NCBI RefSeq assembly: GCF_030410485.1
Contig: NZ_JAUHHC010000001.1
Location: 372,001-436,000, forward strand
From: Roseateles violae
GTDB lineage: Bacteria > Pseudomonadota > Gammaproteobacteria > Burkholderiales > Burkholderiaceae_C
Reading direction: 5' to 3'
Length of the DNA: 64,000 nucleotides
Part shown: one piece after another, positions 15,385 to 23,312 of the stretch
Position numbering within the stretch: the stretch's first letter is position 1
How the letters are laid out: each line of letters opens with the position of its first letter
The notes under the pieces: generated by a model
Database searches by the model: none
What the model was told of the DNA's origin: nothing
What the model saw: the letters and a program-made list of their open reading frames with translations, nothing else
Program-made: the position numbers and the translations under genes

Positions 15385-17454
15385 TCAGGCGCCGGCGCGG
15401 CGACCGGCGGCGAAGGCGACGAACCAGTCGATGCTGTCGGCGTTGGCCATCGCGTCGCGCTTGAGCACGCTGGCCGGCTCGGCACCCAGCAGCAGCTTCT
15501 TGACCGGCAGCTCCATCTTCTTGCCGGACAGCGTTCTCGGAATAGCCGCCACCTGCAGGATCTCGCTGGGCAGATGGCGGGCCGACAGCGCCGTGCGGAT
15601 CGCCTCCTTCAGCCGCTGCGTCAGCGCCGCATCGAGCACGAGGCCTTCGCGCAGCTGGACGAACAGCGGCATATAGCTGTCGCGGCCCAGGTATTCGAGA
15701 TCGACGACCAGGCTGTCCAGCACCTCGGGCAGGGCCTCGACCGCGCGGTACAGCTCGGCCGTGCCCATGCGGATGCCGTGGCGGTTGATCGTCGCGTCGG
15801 AGCGGCCGTAGATGATGCCGCCGCCCTCGGGCGTGATGCGCAGCCAGTCGCCATGGCGCCAGATGCCGGGGTACATGTCGAAATAGCTGTCGTGATAGCG
15901 CTGACCGATGAGCCCGGCGCCGGGCCGCCCCAAGCCGGGCGAGCTCCCCCTCGGGAGGGCGGCGCCATCGGCGCCTTGGGGGTCCACATCATTCCAGAAG
16001 TACAGCGGCATCGAGGGCAGCGGCCGGGTGCAGACCAACTCGCCGACCGCGTCGACCAGGGCGCGGCCCTGCTCGTCGAAGGCCTGCACCGCCGCGCCCA
16101 GCGCGCGGCATTGCATCTGGCCGCGCCGCAGCGGCAGGCTCGGGTTGCCGCACAGAAAGGCACCGGCGAAATCGGTGCCGCCGCTGATGCAGGCGATCCA
16201 GATGTCGCGGCCATCGACCTTCGGGCATTGCGCCCAGATCCAGTCATAGCATTCGTCGGACAGCGGCGAGCCGGTCGAGCCGACCGCGCGCAGCGCCGAC
16301 AGATCGCCCAGCTGCTGCGGCCGCACCCCGGCCTTCAGGCAGCTGGCGTAGAAGGCCGCGCCGGCGCCGAAGAAGGAGACCCTGGCCAGCGCGGCAAAGC
16401 GCCACAGCGTGCCCCAGTCCGGCCCACCCAGCTCCGGGCGCGGCCCGGACGGGCTGCCGTCGTAGACGCAGACGCTGGCGCCGCCCAGCAGCGCATTGAT
16501 CTGCGAGTTCCACATGATCCAGCCGGTCGAGCTGTACCAGTGGTAGCGGTCCGCGGGGCCGACGTCGTTGTGCAGCACGCCGCCCTTGAGCGCCTCCAGC
16601 ACGATGCCGCCATGGCCGTGGACGATGGGCTTGGGCAGGCCGGTCGTGCCGCTGGAATAGACGATCCAGAGCGGATGGTCGAAGGGCAGCGGCTCGGGCT
16701 CCAGCCGCTGCGCGCCGGCGAGCAGATCGTCGAAGCGGTGCACGGCGGGCCGCAGCCCTTGCGGCGCCGGGGCATCGGCCGCCAGCACCGGCACCAGCAG
16801 CAGATGCTCGACGCTGGGCAGCGCATCGAGCAGCTCGGCGATCAGGCCCAGGCGCTCGAAGGACTGGCCGCCATAGACATAGCCATCGCCGGCGATCAGC
16901 ACCTTGGGTTCGATTTGCCGGAAGCGGTCGAGCACCGCGACCGGCCCCATGTCCGGCGAGCAGACCGACCAGATCGCGCCCACGCTGGCGACGGCCAGGA
17001 AGGCGACCAGGGTCTGCGGGATATTGGGCAGATAGGCAACGACGCGATCGCCGCGCTGCACGCCCAGCTCGTGCCGCAGCCGGTGCGCCAGCGTGCCGAC
17101 CTGGCGGCGCAGCTCGGGCCAGCTCAGCTCCTGCAGCTCGCCGCGGGCCAGCAAGCTCTCGTTGCAGGCGATCAGGGCCGGGCGGCCGGCCGCTTCGCCC
17201 GCCGCCGCGTGGCGCAGCACCTGGGCCGCCAGGTTCAGGCTGGCGCCCTCGAACCAGCGCGCGCCGGGCATGCGTTCCTCGCAGAGCGCGCGCTCGAAGG
17301 GTGTCGCCGACTGCAGCTCGAAGAAGTCCCACAGGCTCAGCCAGAAGGCGTCGAGCTCGGTCACCGACCAGCGCCACAGCGCTTCGTAGTCGTCGAACTC
17401 GAGGCCGCGGCTTTGCCGCAGGAACTGTTGGTAGCGTTCGATCTGGTGGGGCAT
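15385..17454 (-). CDS. aacS: Acetoacetyl-CoA synthetase
   Basis: A 689-residue ANL-family ligase that activates acetoacetate with ATP and CoA, linking ketone or polyhydroxybutyrate turnover to central metabolism. Visible are the adenylation motif YSSGTTGLPKPIVHGHGG, the acetoacetyl-CoA synthetase style WIMWNSQINALLGG and PGIWRHGDW, and the catalytic lysine region SGKKMELPVKK near the C terminus. Start ATG 17454 lacks a ribosome site; family members usually have about a dozen more N-terminal residues, so initiation is slightly uncertain. About 25 residues between FWNDVD and GQRYHDSYFDMYPG look foreign and correspond to a palindromic DNA element (see 15904-15982). Confidence 0.92.
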   Translation of the reverse strand: MPHQIERYQQFLRQSRGLEFDDYEALWRWSVTELDAFWLSLWDFFELQSATPFERALCEERMPGARWFEGASLNLAAQVLRHAAAGEAAGRPALIACNESLLARGELQELSWPELRRQVGTLAHRLRHELGVQRGDRVVAYLPNIPQTLVAFLAVASVGAIWSVCSPDMGPVAVLDRFRQIEPKVLIAGDGYVYGGQSFERLGLIAELLDALPSVEHLLLVPVLAADAPAPQGLRPAVHRFDDLLAGAQRLEPEPLPFDHPLWIVYSSGTTGLPKPIVHGHGGIVLEALKGGVLHNDVGPADRYHWYSSTGWIMWNSQINALLGGASVCVYDGSPSGPRPELGGPDWGTLWRFAALARVSFFGAGAAFYASCLKAGVRPQQLGDLSALRAVGSTGSPLSDECYDWIWAQCPKVDGRDIWIACISGGTDFAGAFLCGNPSLPLRRGQMQCRALGAAVQAFDEQGRALVDAVGELVCTRPLPSMPLYFWNDVDPQGADGAALPRGSSPGLGRPGAGLIGQRYHDSYFDMYPGIWRHGDWLRITPEGGGIIYGRSDATINRHGIRMGTAELYRAVEALPEVLDSLVVDLEYLGRDSYMPLFVQLREGLVLDAALTQRLKEAIRTALSARHLPSEILQVAAIPRTLSGKKMELPVKKLLLGAEPASVLKRDAMANADSIDWFVAFAAGRRAGA
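15904..15982 (-). repeat. Palindromic REP-like element inserted in frame within aacS
   Basis: About 79 bases with nested inverted repeats: outer arms CCCCAAG (15928-15934) and CTTGGGG (15975-15981), an inner CTCCC/GGGAG hairpin (15944-15957) and GGCGCC-atcg-GCGCC (15961-15975); CCGATG and CATCGG also mirror each other. It encodes a Gly/Pro/Ala-rich stretch splitting an otherwise normal segment of the enzyme and keeps the frame. The shape resembles the GC-rich intergenic palindromes common in Burkholderiales genomes, from memory. No other copy was seen in this window. Confidence 0.55.
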
Positions 17455-17461
17455 GCGGACG

Positions 17462-17490
17462 ATGGTAGCGAAGGCCCATGCCCTTGCCAT
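17462..17490 (-). promoter_or_regulatory. Candidate sigma-70 promoter of aacS
   Basis: On the minus strand ATGGCA (17490-17485), a 17-base spacer, and TACCAT (17467-17462), which is seven bases from the aacS ATG. Transcription would start at or next to the ATG, matching the lack of a ribosome site. Confidence 0.38.
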
Positions 17491-17537
17491 GCGCCGCCGC
17501 ACCGGATACTTCGGCTTTCGCCCCCAACCGACTGCCG

Positions 17538-18083
17538 ATGAAGACAAGACCGATGAAGCGCCGCGCCGCACTGCTGGCCGCCTGCCTGCTGCTGGGCGCG
17601 CCGGCCGCGCGCGCCGAGCCCGAGCTGGTGCTGCTGGTGCGCCATGCCGAGCGCGCCGCCGAACCGAAGCAGGACCCGGCGCTGAGCCCCGCCGGCCAGG
17701 CGCGCGCCCGCGAGCTGGCCGAGGCGCTGGCCGATGCCGGCGTGACGGCCATCCTGACCACGCAGTACCAGCGCACGCGCCAGACGGCGGCGCCGCTGGC
17801 CGAGCGGCGCGGCATCGTGCCGCGCACGATCGAGGCCCGGCGCGGCAGCGACCATGTCGGCGAGGTGGTGGCCGCCGTGCGCGCGCAAAGCGGCGTCGTG
17901 CTGGTGGTCGGCCATGCGAACACGGTGCCGCAGATCGCCGCGGCGCTGGCCGGCAGCGCAGGCCCGCTGCGCGATTTCTGCGAGAGCAGCTACGCCCAGC
18001 TGCTGGCCGTGCAGGGCGGGCATCTGCTGCGCCTGCGCTATGGCGAGCCGGACAGTGCGGCGCCGCAGGACAATTGCCAGTGA
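17538..18083 (+). CDS. Exported histidine phosphatase (phosphoglycerate mutase-like)
   Basis: A 181-residue histidine phosphatase superfamily member. The catalytic RHG-type motif is VRHAERA shortly after a signal peptide (residues ~5-25, KRRAALLAACLLLGAPAARA). The second conserved part, TQYQRTRQTAAPLAERRG, and the C-terminal VVVGHANTVPQIA with the second catalytic His complete the fold, in the manner of SixA/periplasmic phosphatases. Substrate unknown. I start at ATG 17538 (MKTRPMKRR); ATG 17553 is also possible. The TGA overlaps the next gene's ATG (TGATG at 18081-18085), indicating coupling with the M16 peptidase. Confidence 0.83.
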   Translation: MKTRPMKRRAALLAACLLLGAPAARAEPELVLLVRHAERAAEPKQDPALSPAGQARARELAEALADAGVTAILTTQYQRTRQTAAPLAERRGIVPRTIEARRGSDHVGEVVAAVRAQSGVVLVVGHANTVPQIAAALAGSAGPLRDFCESSYAQLLAVQGGHLLRLRYGEPDSAAPQDNCQ

Positions 18084-19390
18084 TGACTCCAAACCATTCC
18101 ACCCTTCCGGCCGACAGCTATCTCGCCACCCTGGACAACGGCCTGCGCGCGGTCGGCATCGCCATGCCCTGGCGCCGCACCGTCTCGCTGAGCGTGTTCG
18201 TGCGTACCGGCAGCCTGCACGAGTCGCCGCGGCTGAACGGCATCAGCCATGTGGTCGAGCACATGGCCTTCAAGGGCACGGCGACGCGCGACTGCCAGCG
18301 CATCAATCTCGATGCCGAGCGGCTCGGCGCCGAGGTCAATGCCTATACCGACAAGGACCACACGGCCTTCCATCTGGAGGGCCTGCCGCAGGACCTGCCC
18401 GAGTTCGTCGCGATGCTGGCCGACATCGTGCTGAACGGCAGCTTCCCGGCCGAGGAGCTGGAGCGCGAGCGCCAGGTGATCGAGCATGAGTTCACCGAGT
18501 TCGAGGACGACCCGGCCGGCATGGCCTTCCAGCTGTTCGACCGCGCCTGCTACGGCCTCTCGCACCCGGCCGGCCAGCCGGTGATCGGCAAGCGCGCCAA
18601 TCTGCGGCGCTTCGGCCGCGAAGACCTGCTGGACTATGTGCGGCGCCAGTACACGGCGCGCAATGTGGTCGTCGCCGTCGCCGGGCCGATCGCCGACTTC
18701 GAGCCCTTCCGCCGCGCGGTCGAGGCCGCCTTCGGCGCGATGCCGGCCGGCGAGCCCAATCTCGTTTCGGCGCCGGACTGGCTCGGCGGCCTGAAGCAGC
18801 GCCGCATGGCCGGCTGTTCGCAATGCCAGATGGTGCTGGGCTTTGCCGCGCCGGCGCTGGCCGACCAGGCCGACGGCCTGGCCAGCGCGCCCCATGTGCT
18901 GGCCGCCGCCCTGCTCGGCGAGGGCATGAGCTCGCCGCTGCTGGACGAGATCCGCGAGCGCCGCGGCCTCGCCTATTACCTGGCCTGCACGGCCGACATC
19001 TATCCGCTGATGGGCCAGTTCGTCATCGAGGCGGCGACGGCGCCGGCCCAGGCCGAGGAATTCCTGCAGGCGGTCGCACAGCTGCTGCGCGAGCATGCCG
19101 AGGGCGCGATCGACCCGGTCGGGCTGGAACGCGCGCGCAAGCAGTTGCTGGTGCGCACGCTGCGCGCGCAGGAGCAGCCGGCGCGCCGGCTGGAGGCCGC
19201 CGCGCAGGACCTGTTCGTGTTCGGCCGGCTGCGCGAACCGGGGCCGTGGCTGGAGCGGCTGCAGCAGGTCGGCGCCGAGGAGGTCGGCGCGGTCTTCCGC
19301 AGCATGCTGCAGGGTCCGCCGGCGATCGCGCTGGCCGGCAGCGTGCCGGCGCGGCTGCGCGAGCGGGCGGAGGCCTTGTTCAAATGCTGA
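18083..19390 (+). CDS. M16 family zinc peptidase (processing-peptidase-like)
   Basis: A 435-residue insulinase-family peptidase. The inverted zinc motif HxxEH is intact (HVVEH, His56-Glu59-His60) and the distal glutamate lies in ERQVIEHEFTEFEDDP about 75 residues later. The second half (LLGEGMSSPLLDEIRERRGLAYYL) contains the R/Y substrate-gate residues found in beta subunits of mitochondrial processing peptidase and bacterial PqqF-like/YmxG enzymes. No signal peptide is apparent, so it is probably cytosolic. It is translationally coupled to the phosphatase upstream (TGATG). Confidence 0.9.
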   Translation: MTPNHSTLPADSYLATLDNGLRAVGIAMPWRRTVSLSVFVRTGSLHESPRLNGISHVVEHMAFKGTATRDCQRINLDAERLGAEVNAYTDKDHTAFHLEGLPQDLPEFVAMLADIVLNGSFPAEELERERQVIEHEFTEFEDDPAGMAFQLFDRACYGLSHPAGQPVIGKRANLRRFGREDLLDYVRRQYTARNVVVAVAGPIADFEPFRRAVEAAFGAMPAGEPNLVSAPDWLGGLKQRRMAGCSQCQMVLGFAAPALADQADGLASAPHVLAAALLGEGMSSPLLDEIRERRGLAYYLACTADIYPLMGQFVIEAATAPAQAEEFLQAVAQLLREHAEGAIDPVGLERARKQLLVRTLRAQEQPARRLEAAAQDLFVFGRLREPGPWLERLQQVGAEEVGAVFRSMLQGPPAIALAGSVPARLRERAEALFKC

Positions 19391-19783
19391 CGAGAATCTT
19401 TACAGCGCGTCGCCGCGGCGCCGCCCTCGCCGCCTTCCCGGCTGAAATATCGCGCTAAAACAAGGGCTTGGCGCCGCCGCGCTGGCTGGCATGAGTCTCG
19501 CTAGTGCCCGTTGGAAGAGCCGCCGGGTACGCGCATACCCGCGGCCCCAGCCTTGCCCAGCCGACCGGCCGCCCGGTCATCGCAGTACCCGCAACGTCTT
19601 GCGCAACGGAGATCGCCATGCCCGCCCCGTCCCGACCGCAAGCCGTACACGCGCCGGATACCGCTGCCGCCTTCGAGAGCGTGCGCTGAGGCGCCGCCGG
19701 ACCCGCCCGTGAAGGAACAGGCCAGCCACCGCAGCGGCCAGGTCCCGGTCGCCGTCCGGCAGCGCCTCACGACCGCGATTGCC
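19391..19783. other. 393-base intergenic region with hairpins
   Basis: No recognisable full-length gene. It contains an AT-rich spot (AAATATCGCGCTAAAAC, about 19444), an inverted repeat CGGGTA (19524-19529) / TACCCG (19536-19541), a second stem GACCGG/CCGGTC about 40 bases later, and a small open frame with a good ribosome site listed separately. It separates the M16 peptidase from the GST-like gene. Confidence 0.5.
19618..19689 (+). CDS. Possible 23-codon small ORF
   Basis: ATG 19618 follows CGGAG with six-base spacing, one of the better ribosome sites in the area, and opens 23 codons (MPAPSRPQAVHAPDTAAAFE...) to TGA 19687-19689. It sits 94 bases before the GST-like gene, after two hairpins. 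It could be a leader peptide or a short regulatory ORF, or chance; there is no homology evidence. Confidence 0.25.
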   Translation: MPAPSRPQAVHAPDTAAAFESVR

Positions 19784-20545
19784 ATGAGCAAGAAGGCCAG
19801 CGCCGCCCCGGCCGTGCTGATCACGATGCCGCACAGCCATTACAGCGAGAAGGCCCGCTGGGCACTGGACTGGCTGAACCTGCCTTATCGCGAGGAGCCG
19901 CATGTGCCCCTGCTGCACCGGCTCGCCACCGGGCGGCATGGCGGCCGCAGCGTGCCGCTGCTGCGCCATGGCGCGACGCGGCTGACCGACTCGGCCGACA
20001 TCGTCCGCCATGCCGACGCGATCTGCGGCGGCGATCTGCTCTACCCGCGCGAGGAGGCGCTGCGCCGGGAGGTCGAGCGGCTGCAGGCGCGCTTCGACGA
20101 CGAGCTGGGCCCGCACACGCGGCGCTGGGCCTATGCGCAGCTGCTGCCGCAGCAGCGCCTGCTGCGGCGGGTGATGTCGCGCGGCGTGCCGCGGCTGGAG
20201 GCCTGGCTGCTGCCGCTGCTGCTGCCGGCCGTGGTCCGGCTGATCCGCTCGGCCTTCCGCATCACGCCGGAGAGCACGCAGCGCTCGCTGGCGCGCGTGC
20301 GGGAGCTGTTCGAGGAGGTCGGCGCGATGCTGCGGGACGGGCGCCGCTATCTGGTCGGCGGCCGCTTCACCGCCGCCGACCTCAGCTTCGCCGCACTGGC
20401 CGCGCCGGTGCTGTTCCCGGATGGTTGCCGCGCCGCCTACCCGACGCTGGACGAGGTGCCGGCCGCGATGCGGGCCGAGGTGCAGCGCCTGCGCGAGACC
20501 GAGGCCGGCCAGTTCGCGCTGCGCATGTTCGCGCAGCAGCGCTGA
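19784..20545 (+). CDS. Glutathione S-transferase-like protein
   Basis: A 253-residue protein with a thioredoxin-fold N-terminal GST domain: VLITMPHSHYSEKARWALDWLNLPYREEPHVP resembles the GST glutathione-site strand-helix, and RHGATRLTDSADIVRHAD matches the conserved cis-Pro/ES-A segment (here D-S-A). The C-terminal helical domain ends with GGRFTAADLSFAALAAPVL, the standard GST N-capping box region. Substrates are unknown. Start ATG 19784 (MSKKASAAP) gives a normal GST N terminus; the frame is open further upstream but that part is proline/arginine-rich and unlike a GST. Confidence 0.75.
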   Translation: MSKKASAAPAVLITMPHSHYSEKARWALDWLNLPYREEPHVPLLHRLATGRHGGRSVPLLRHGATRLTDSADIVRHADAICGGDLLYPREEALRREVERLQARFDDELGPHTRRWAYAQLLPQQRLLRRVMSRGVPRLEAWLLPLLLPAVVRLIRSAFRITPESTQRSLARVRELFEEVGAMLRDGRRYLVGGRFTAADLSFAALAAPVLFPDGCRAAYPTLDEVPAAMRAEVQRLRETEAGQFALRMFAQQR

Positions 20546-20549
20546 GCAA

Positions 20550-20578
20550 TCGACAGCGCAGCGGGGCCTCGCTAGACT
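20550..20578 (+). promoter_or_regulatory. Candidate sigma-70 promoter with near-leaderless start
   Basis: TCGACA (20550-20555), a 17-base spacer and TAGACT (20573-20578). The ATG of the following gene is eight bases beyond the -10 and has no ribosome site, so the transcript would begin within about one or two bases of the start codon. Confidence 0.5.
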
Positions 20579-20586
20579 GCGGCGCG

Positions 20587-21516
20587 ATGCCGCTGCGATT
20601 GACGTCCCATCCCGCCCGCCACCGCTGTGCAGCCACGCTGCTGGCACTGCTGGCCGGACCGGCGGCGGCCCAGGAGCTGGAGCCGCGGGCCTACTCGAAT
20701 CTGCCGACCGGCCTGAACTTCCTGATCGCCGCCTATGCGCATTCGCGCGGCGGCCTGTCGACGGAGCCCTCGCTGCCGGTCGAGGACGCGCATCTGCAGA
20801 TCGACACCGCGCTGATCGCCTACGCGCGTTCGCTGGACCTGTGGGGCCGTTCGGGCAAGGTCGATCTGATCGTGCCGGTCTCGCAGCTGTCGGGCAGCGC
20901 CCTCGTCGCCGGCCAGCCGCGCGAGCGCGAGGTCAGCGGCAGCGGCGATCCGCGCCTGCGCCTGTCGATGAACTTCCTCGGCGCGCCGGCGCTGTCCACC
21001 AAGGAGTTCGCCGGCTTCCAGCCCGATCTGGTCGTCGGCGCCAGCGTGCAAGTGGGCATCCCGATCGGCCAGTACGACCCGAGCAAGCTGATCAATCTGG
21101 GCACCAACCGCTGGTCGCTGAAGCCGGACATCGGCTTCTCCAAGACCTTCGACGCGCTGACCGTCGACCTGACGGCCGGCGTCACGCTGTTTGGCCACAA
21201 TGACGATTACTTCGGCGGCCAGCGGCTGGAGCAGGCGCCGATCTATTCGATCCAGACCAATATCAGTCATGCCTTCGCCGGCGGCATCTGGGCCGCGCTG
21301 GGCGCCACCTACTACAGCGGCGGCCGCACGACGCTGAATGGCGTGCGCAAGGACGACGGGCTGGCCAACACCCGCGTCGGCCTGACGCTGGCGCTGCCGA
21401 TCAACCGGCGGCATTCGATCAAGTTCAATGCCAGCGGCGGCATCAGCACGCGCACCGGCACGGACTTCGACACGCTGGGCGTCGCCTGGCAATACCGTTG
21501 GGGCGCCGGAATCTAG
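20587..21516 (+). CDS. Outer-membrane channel-like protein (MetA-pathway/phenol-degradation family)
   Basis: A 309-residue exported protein. The signal peptide covers residues ~1-28 (ALLALLAGPAAAQE), and the mature part is rich in alternating polar/aromatic stretches typical of a beta-barrel, ending with WQYRWGAGI, an aromatic-flanked C terminus. Motifs such as RAYSNLPTGLNFLIAAYAHS, QVGIPIGQYDPSKLINLGTNRWSLKPDIGFS and ISHAFAGGIWAALGATYYSGG are those of the family annotated as 'MetA-pathway of phenol degradation' (PF13557), considered outer membrane transporters of hydrophobic compounds. Function beyond that is unknown. It converges with the first solute-binding gene; only ten bases separate them. 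Confidence 0.8.
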   Translation: MPLRLTSHPARHRCAATLLALLAGPAAAQELEPRAYSNLPTGLNFLIAAYAHSRGGLSTEPSLPVEDAHLQIDTALIAYARSLDLWGRSGKVDLIVPVSQLSGSALVAGQPREREVSGSGDPRLRLSMNFLGAPALSTKEFAGFQPDLVVGASVQVGIPIGQYDPSKLINLGTNRWSLKPDIGFSKTFDALTVDLTAGVTLFGHNDDYFGGQRLEQAPIYSIQTNISHAFAGGIWAALGATYYSGGRTTLNGVRKDDGLANTRVGLTLALPINRRHSIKFNASGGISTRTGTDFDTLGVAWQYRWGAGI

Positions 21517-21526
21517 CGCCGCCCGC

Positions 21527-23302
21527 TCAGACCAGATCCGCGTAGCGCCACCAGTCGCGGTTGAACGCATGACGGCGGTAGGCGCGCACGGCGGGCTGAG
21601 TCAGGTCGACGCGGATCGCGTGCCAATGCGCGATATAGGGCGCGTAGGCCAGCATCAGCCGGTTGCATTGCTGCATCAGCGCCAGCCGCTCGGGGCCGTC
21701 GGGCAGCACGCGCTGGCGCTCGTAGAGGCGGTCGTAGGCGGCCAGCCTGAAACGCGCGTCATTGCTCTGCTCGGCGTTCGGACCATAGGCCATGCCGAGG
21801 AAAAAATCGCCGTCCGGCGTCGACACGCTCCAGCTGTAGCTCCAGATCTGCAGCTTGCCGGCCAGGGCGCGCTTGATCAGCTCGCCGAAGGTGCCGGTCT
21901 CGAAGACGATGCGCAGGCCGATCGCCTGCATCTGCTTGCTCCACAGCTCGTTGATCTGGCGCTGGCGCGAATCGGCAACGCCGGCCAGGCGCAGCAGCAG
22001 CGGGCTGCCGTCGGGGTTCTCGCGCCAGCCGTCGCCGTCGCGGTCCAGATAGCCCCAGGTGTCGAGCAGGGCGCGGGCGCGGGCCGGGTCGGCGGCGCTC
22101 ATCTCGCTGCGCAGCAGCGGGTCGTAGCCATAGCCGGAGGGACTCAGCAGCGACTGCGCCGGCAAGGCCTGACCCTTGAACACCAGGCGGATCTCGGCCG
22201 CGTTGTCGTAGGCGATCAGGATCGCGCGGCGCAGCGCCACCTTCTCGGGCGTGTAGCCGCCGATCTGCGCATCGTCGAAGTTGAAGTAGCTCAGCCGCGT
22301 GCTGGCGCCGACGGTGGCGCGCGCCTGCACGCCGCGGCGCTGCAGATGCGGCGCCAGCCGGCCGCGCGGCAGCACCAGCGGCGCGACGCCGGGCGGCATC
22401 TCCAGCGTGTCGAGCTCGCCGCCGGCAAAGGCCAGCCAGCGCGGCTGCTCCTCCTCGATGATGCTGATGCGCACCTCGTCGAGCACGGGCAGTCGCTTGC
22501 CCTGCAGGTGCCGCTGCATGGCCAGCGCATGCGCGTCGCCCTCGGGCGCCACCGCGTCGAAGAATTGCTCGCGGAACCTCGGGTTCTTCTCCAGCACGAT
22601 CAGCGAGCTGCGCCGCCACTGCCTGAGCCGGAACGGCCCGGTGCCGACCGGATGCGCCATCAGGTCGGCACCATAGCGTTCGACCACCTCGCGCGCGACG
22701 GCGCCGGTCAGGCCGGCATTGGCGAACAGATGGACGAAGCGCGGATCGGGCGCGGCCAGCCGCAGCTCGAAGCGATAGCGGTCCAGCGCGCGCAGGCCCT
22801 CGACCGGCGCGTCGTAGTCGAAGGGCATCCTGCTCCGGATCGCCCGCTGGCGCAGCTCCGAGAGGCCGAGGATGCGCGCCGTCTCGAACTGGTAGAGATG
22901 CTCGGTCTTCAGCCGCGGGTCGTAGAAGCGCTTGATCGTGTACACATAGTCGGCCGCCACCAGCTCGCGCGGCCTGCCGCCGAAGGCCGGGTCGTCGGCA
23001 AACATGATGCCGGGCTTCAGCGTGAAGACGAAGCGGCGGAAATCGGCCGAGACCTCGGGCAGCGCCGCCGCCGTCTGCGGCACCAGGCGCGCCGGCTCGG
23101 CCAGCGCGTCATAGGCCAGCGGCGACTCGAAGATATGGGCGTTGACCGCCACCGAGGTCTGGTCCGAGACCTGCGGCGGGTCGAAGCCGACCTCGGCCGA
23201 GTTGTAGCAGCAGCGCAGCACCTTGCGCGGCGCCTCGGCCCCGGCCGGCAGCGCGCCGGTGGCGGCGGCAGCCGCCAGCAACAGGTCGCGCCGCTGGATC
23301 AT
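21527..23302 (-). CDS. ABC importer solute-binding protein, family 5 (copy 1, promoter-distal)
   Basis: A 591-residue periplasmic receptor of the SBP_bac_5 family (peptides and similar solutes). The N terminus MIQRRDLLLAAAAATGALPAGA carries a twin arginine, suggesting Tat export, unlike its neighbours' Sec-type signals. Family parts are VGFDPPQVSD, VAADYVYTIKRFY, AHPVGTGPFRLRQWRRSS and RDGDGWRENPDGSP. It is the most divergent of the six paralogs (for example YNSAEVGFDPP in place of AETGFDPA), and its opening has a CC pair. It is last in the apparent operon, ten bases after copy 2, and converges with the outer-membrane protein gene. Confidence 0.93.
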   Translation of the reverse strand: MIQRRDLLLAAAAATGALPAGAEAPRKVLRCCYNSAEVGFDPPQVSDQTSVAVNAHIFESPLAYDALAEPARLVPQTAAALPEVSADFRRFVFTLKPGIMFADDPAFGGRPRELVAADYVYTIKRFYDPRLKTEHLYQFETARILGLSELRQRAIRSRMPFDYDAPVEGLRALDRYRFELRLAAPDPRFVHLFANAGLTGAVAREVVERYGADLMAHPVGTGPFRLRQWRRSSLIVLEKNPRFREQFFDAVAPEGDAHALAMQRHLQGKRLPVLDEVRISIIEEEQPRWLAFAGGELDTLEMPPGVAPLVLPRGRLAPHLQRRGVQARATVGASTRLSYFNFDDAQIGGYTPEKVALRRAILIAYDNAAEIRLVFKGQALPAQSLLSPSGYGYDPLLRSEMSAADPARARALLDTWGYLDRDGDGWRENPDGSPLLLRLAGVADSRQRQINELWSKQMQAIGLRIVFETGTFGELIKRALAGKLQIWSYSWSVSTPDGDFFLGMAYGPNAEQSNDARFRLAAYDRLYERQRVLPDGPERLALMQQCNRLMLAYAPYIAHWHAIRVDLTQPAVRAYRRHAFNRDWWRYADLV

Positions 23303-23312
23303 CGACGGCTTC

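Noticed and set aside
14620-17541. Plus-strand open frame opposite the nuclease and aacS
   Set aside because: Antisense shadow; no motifs, biased composition.
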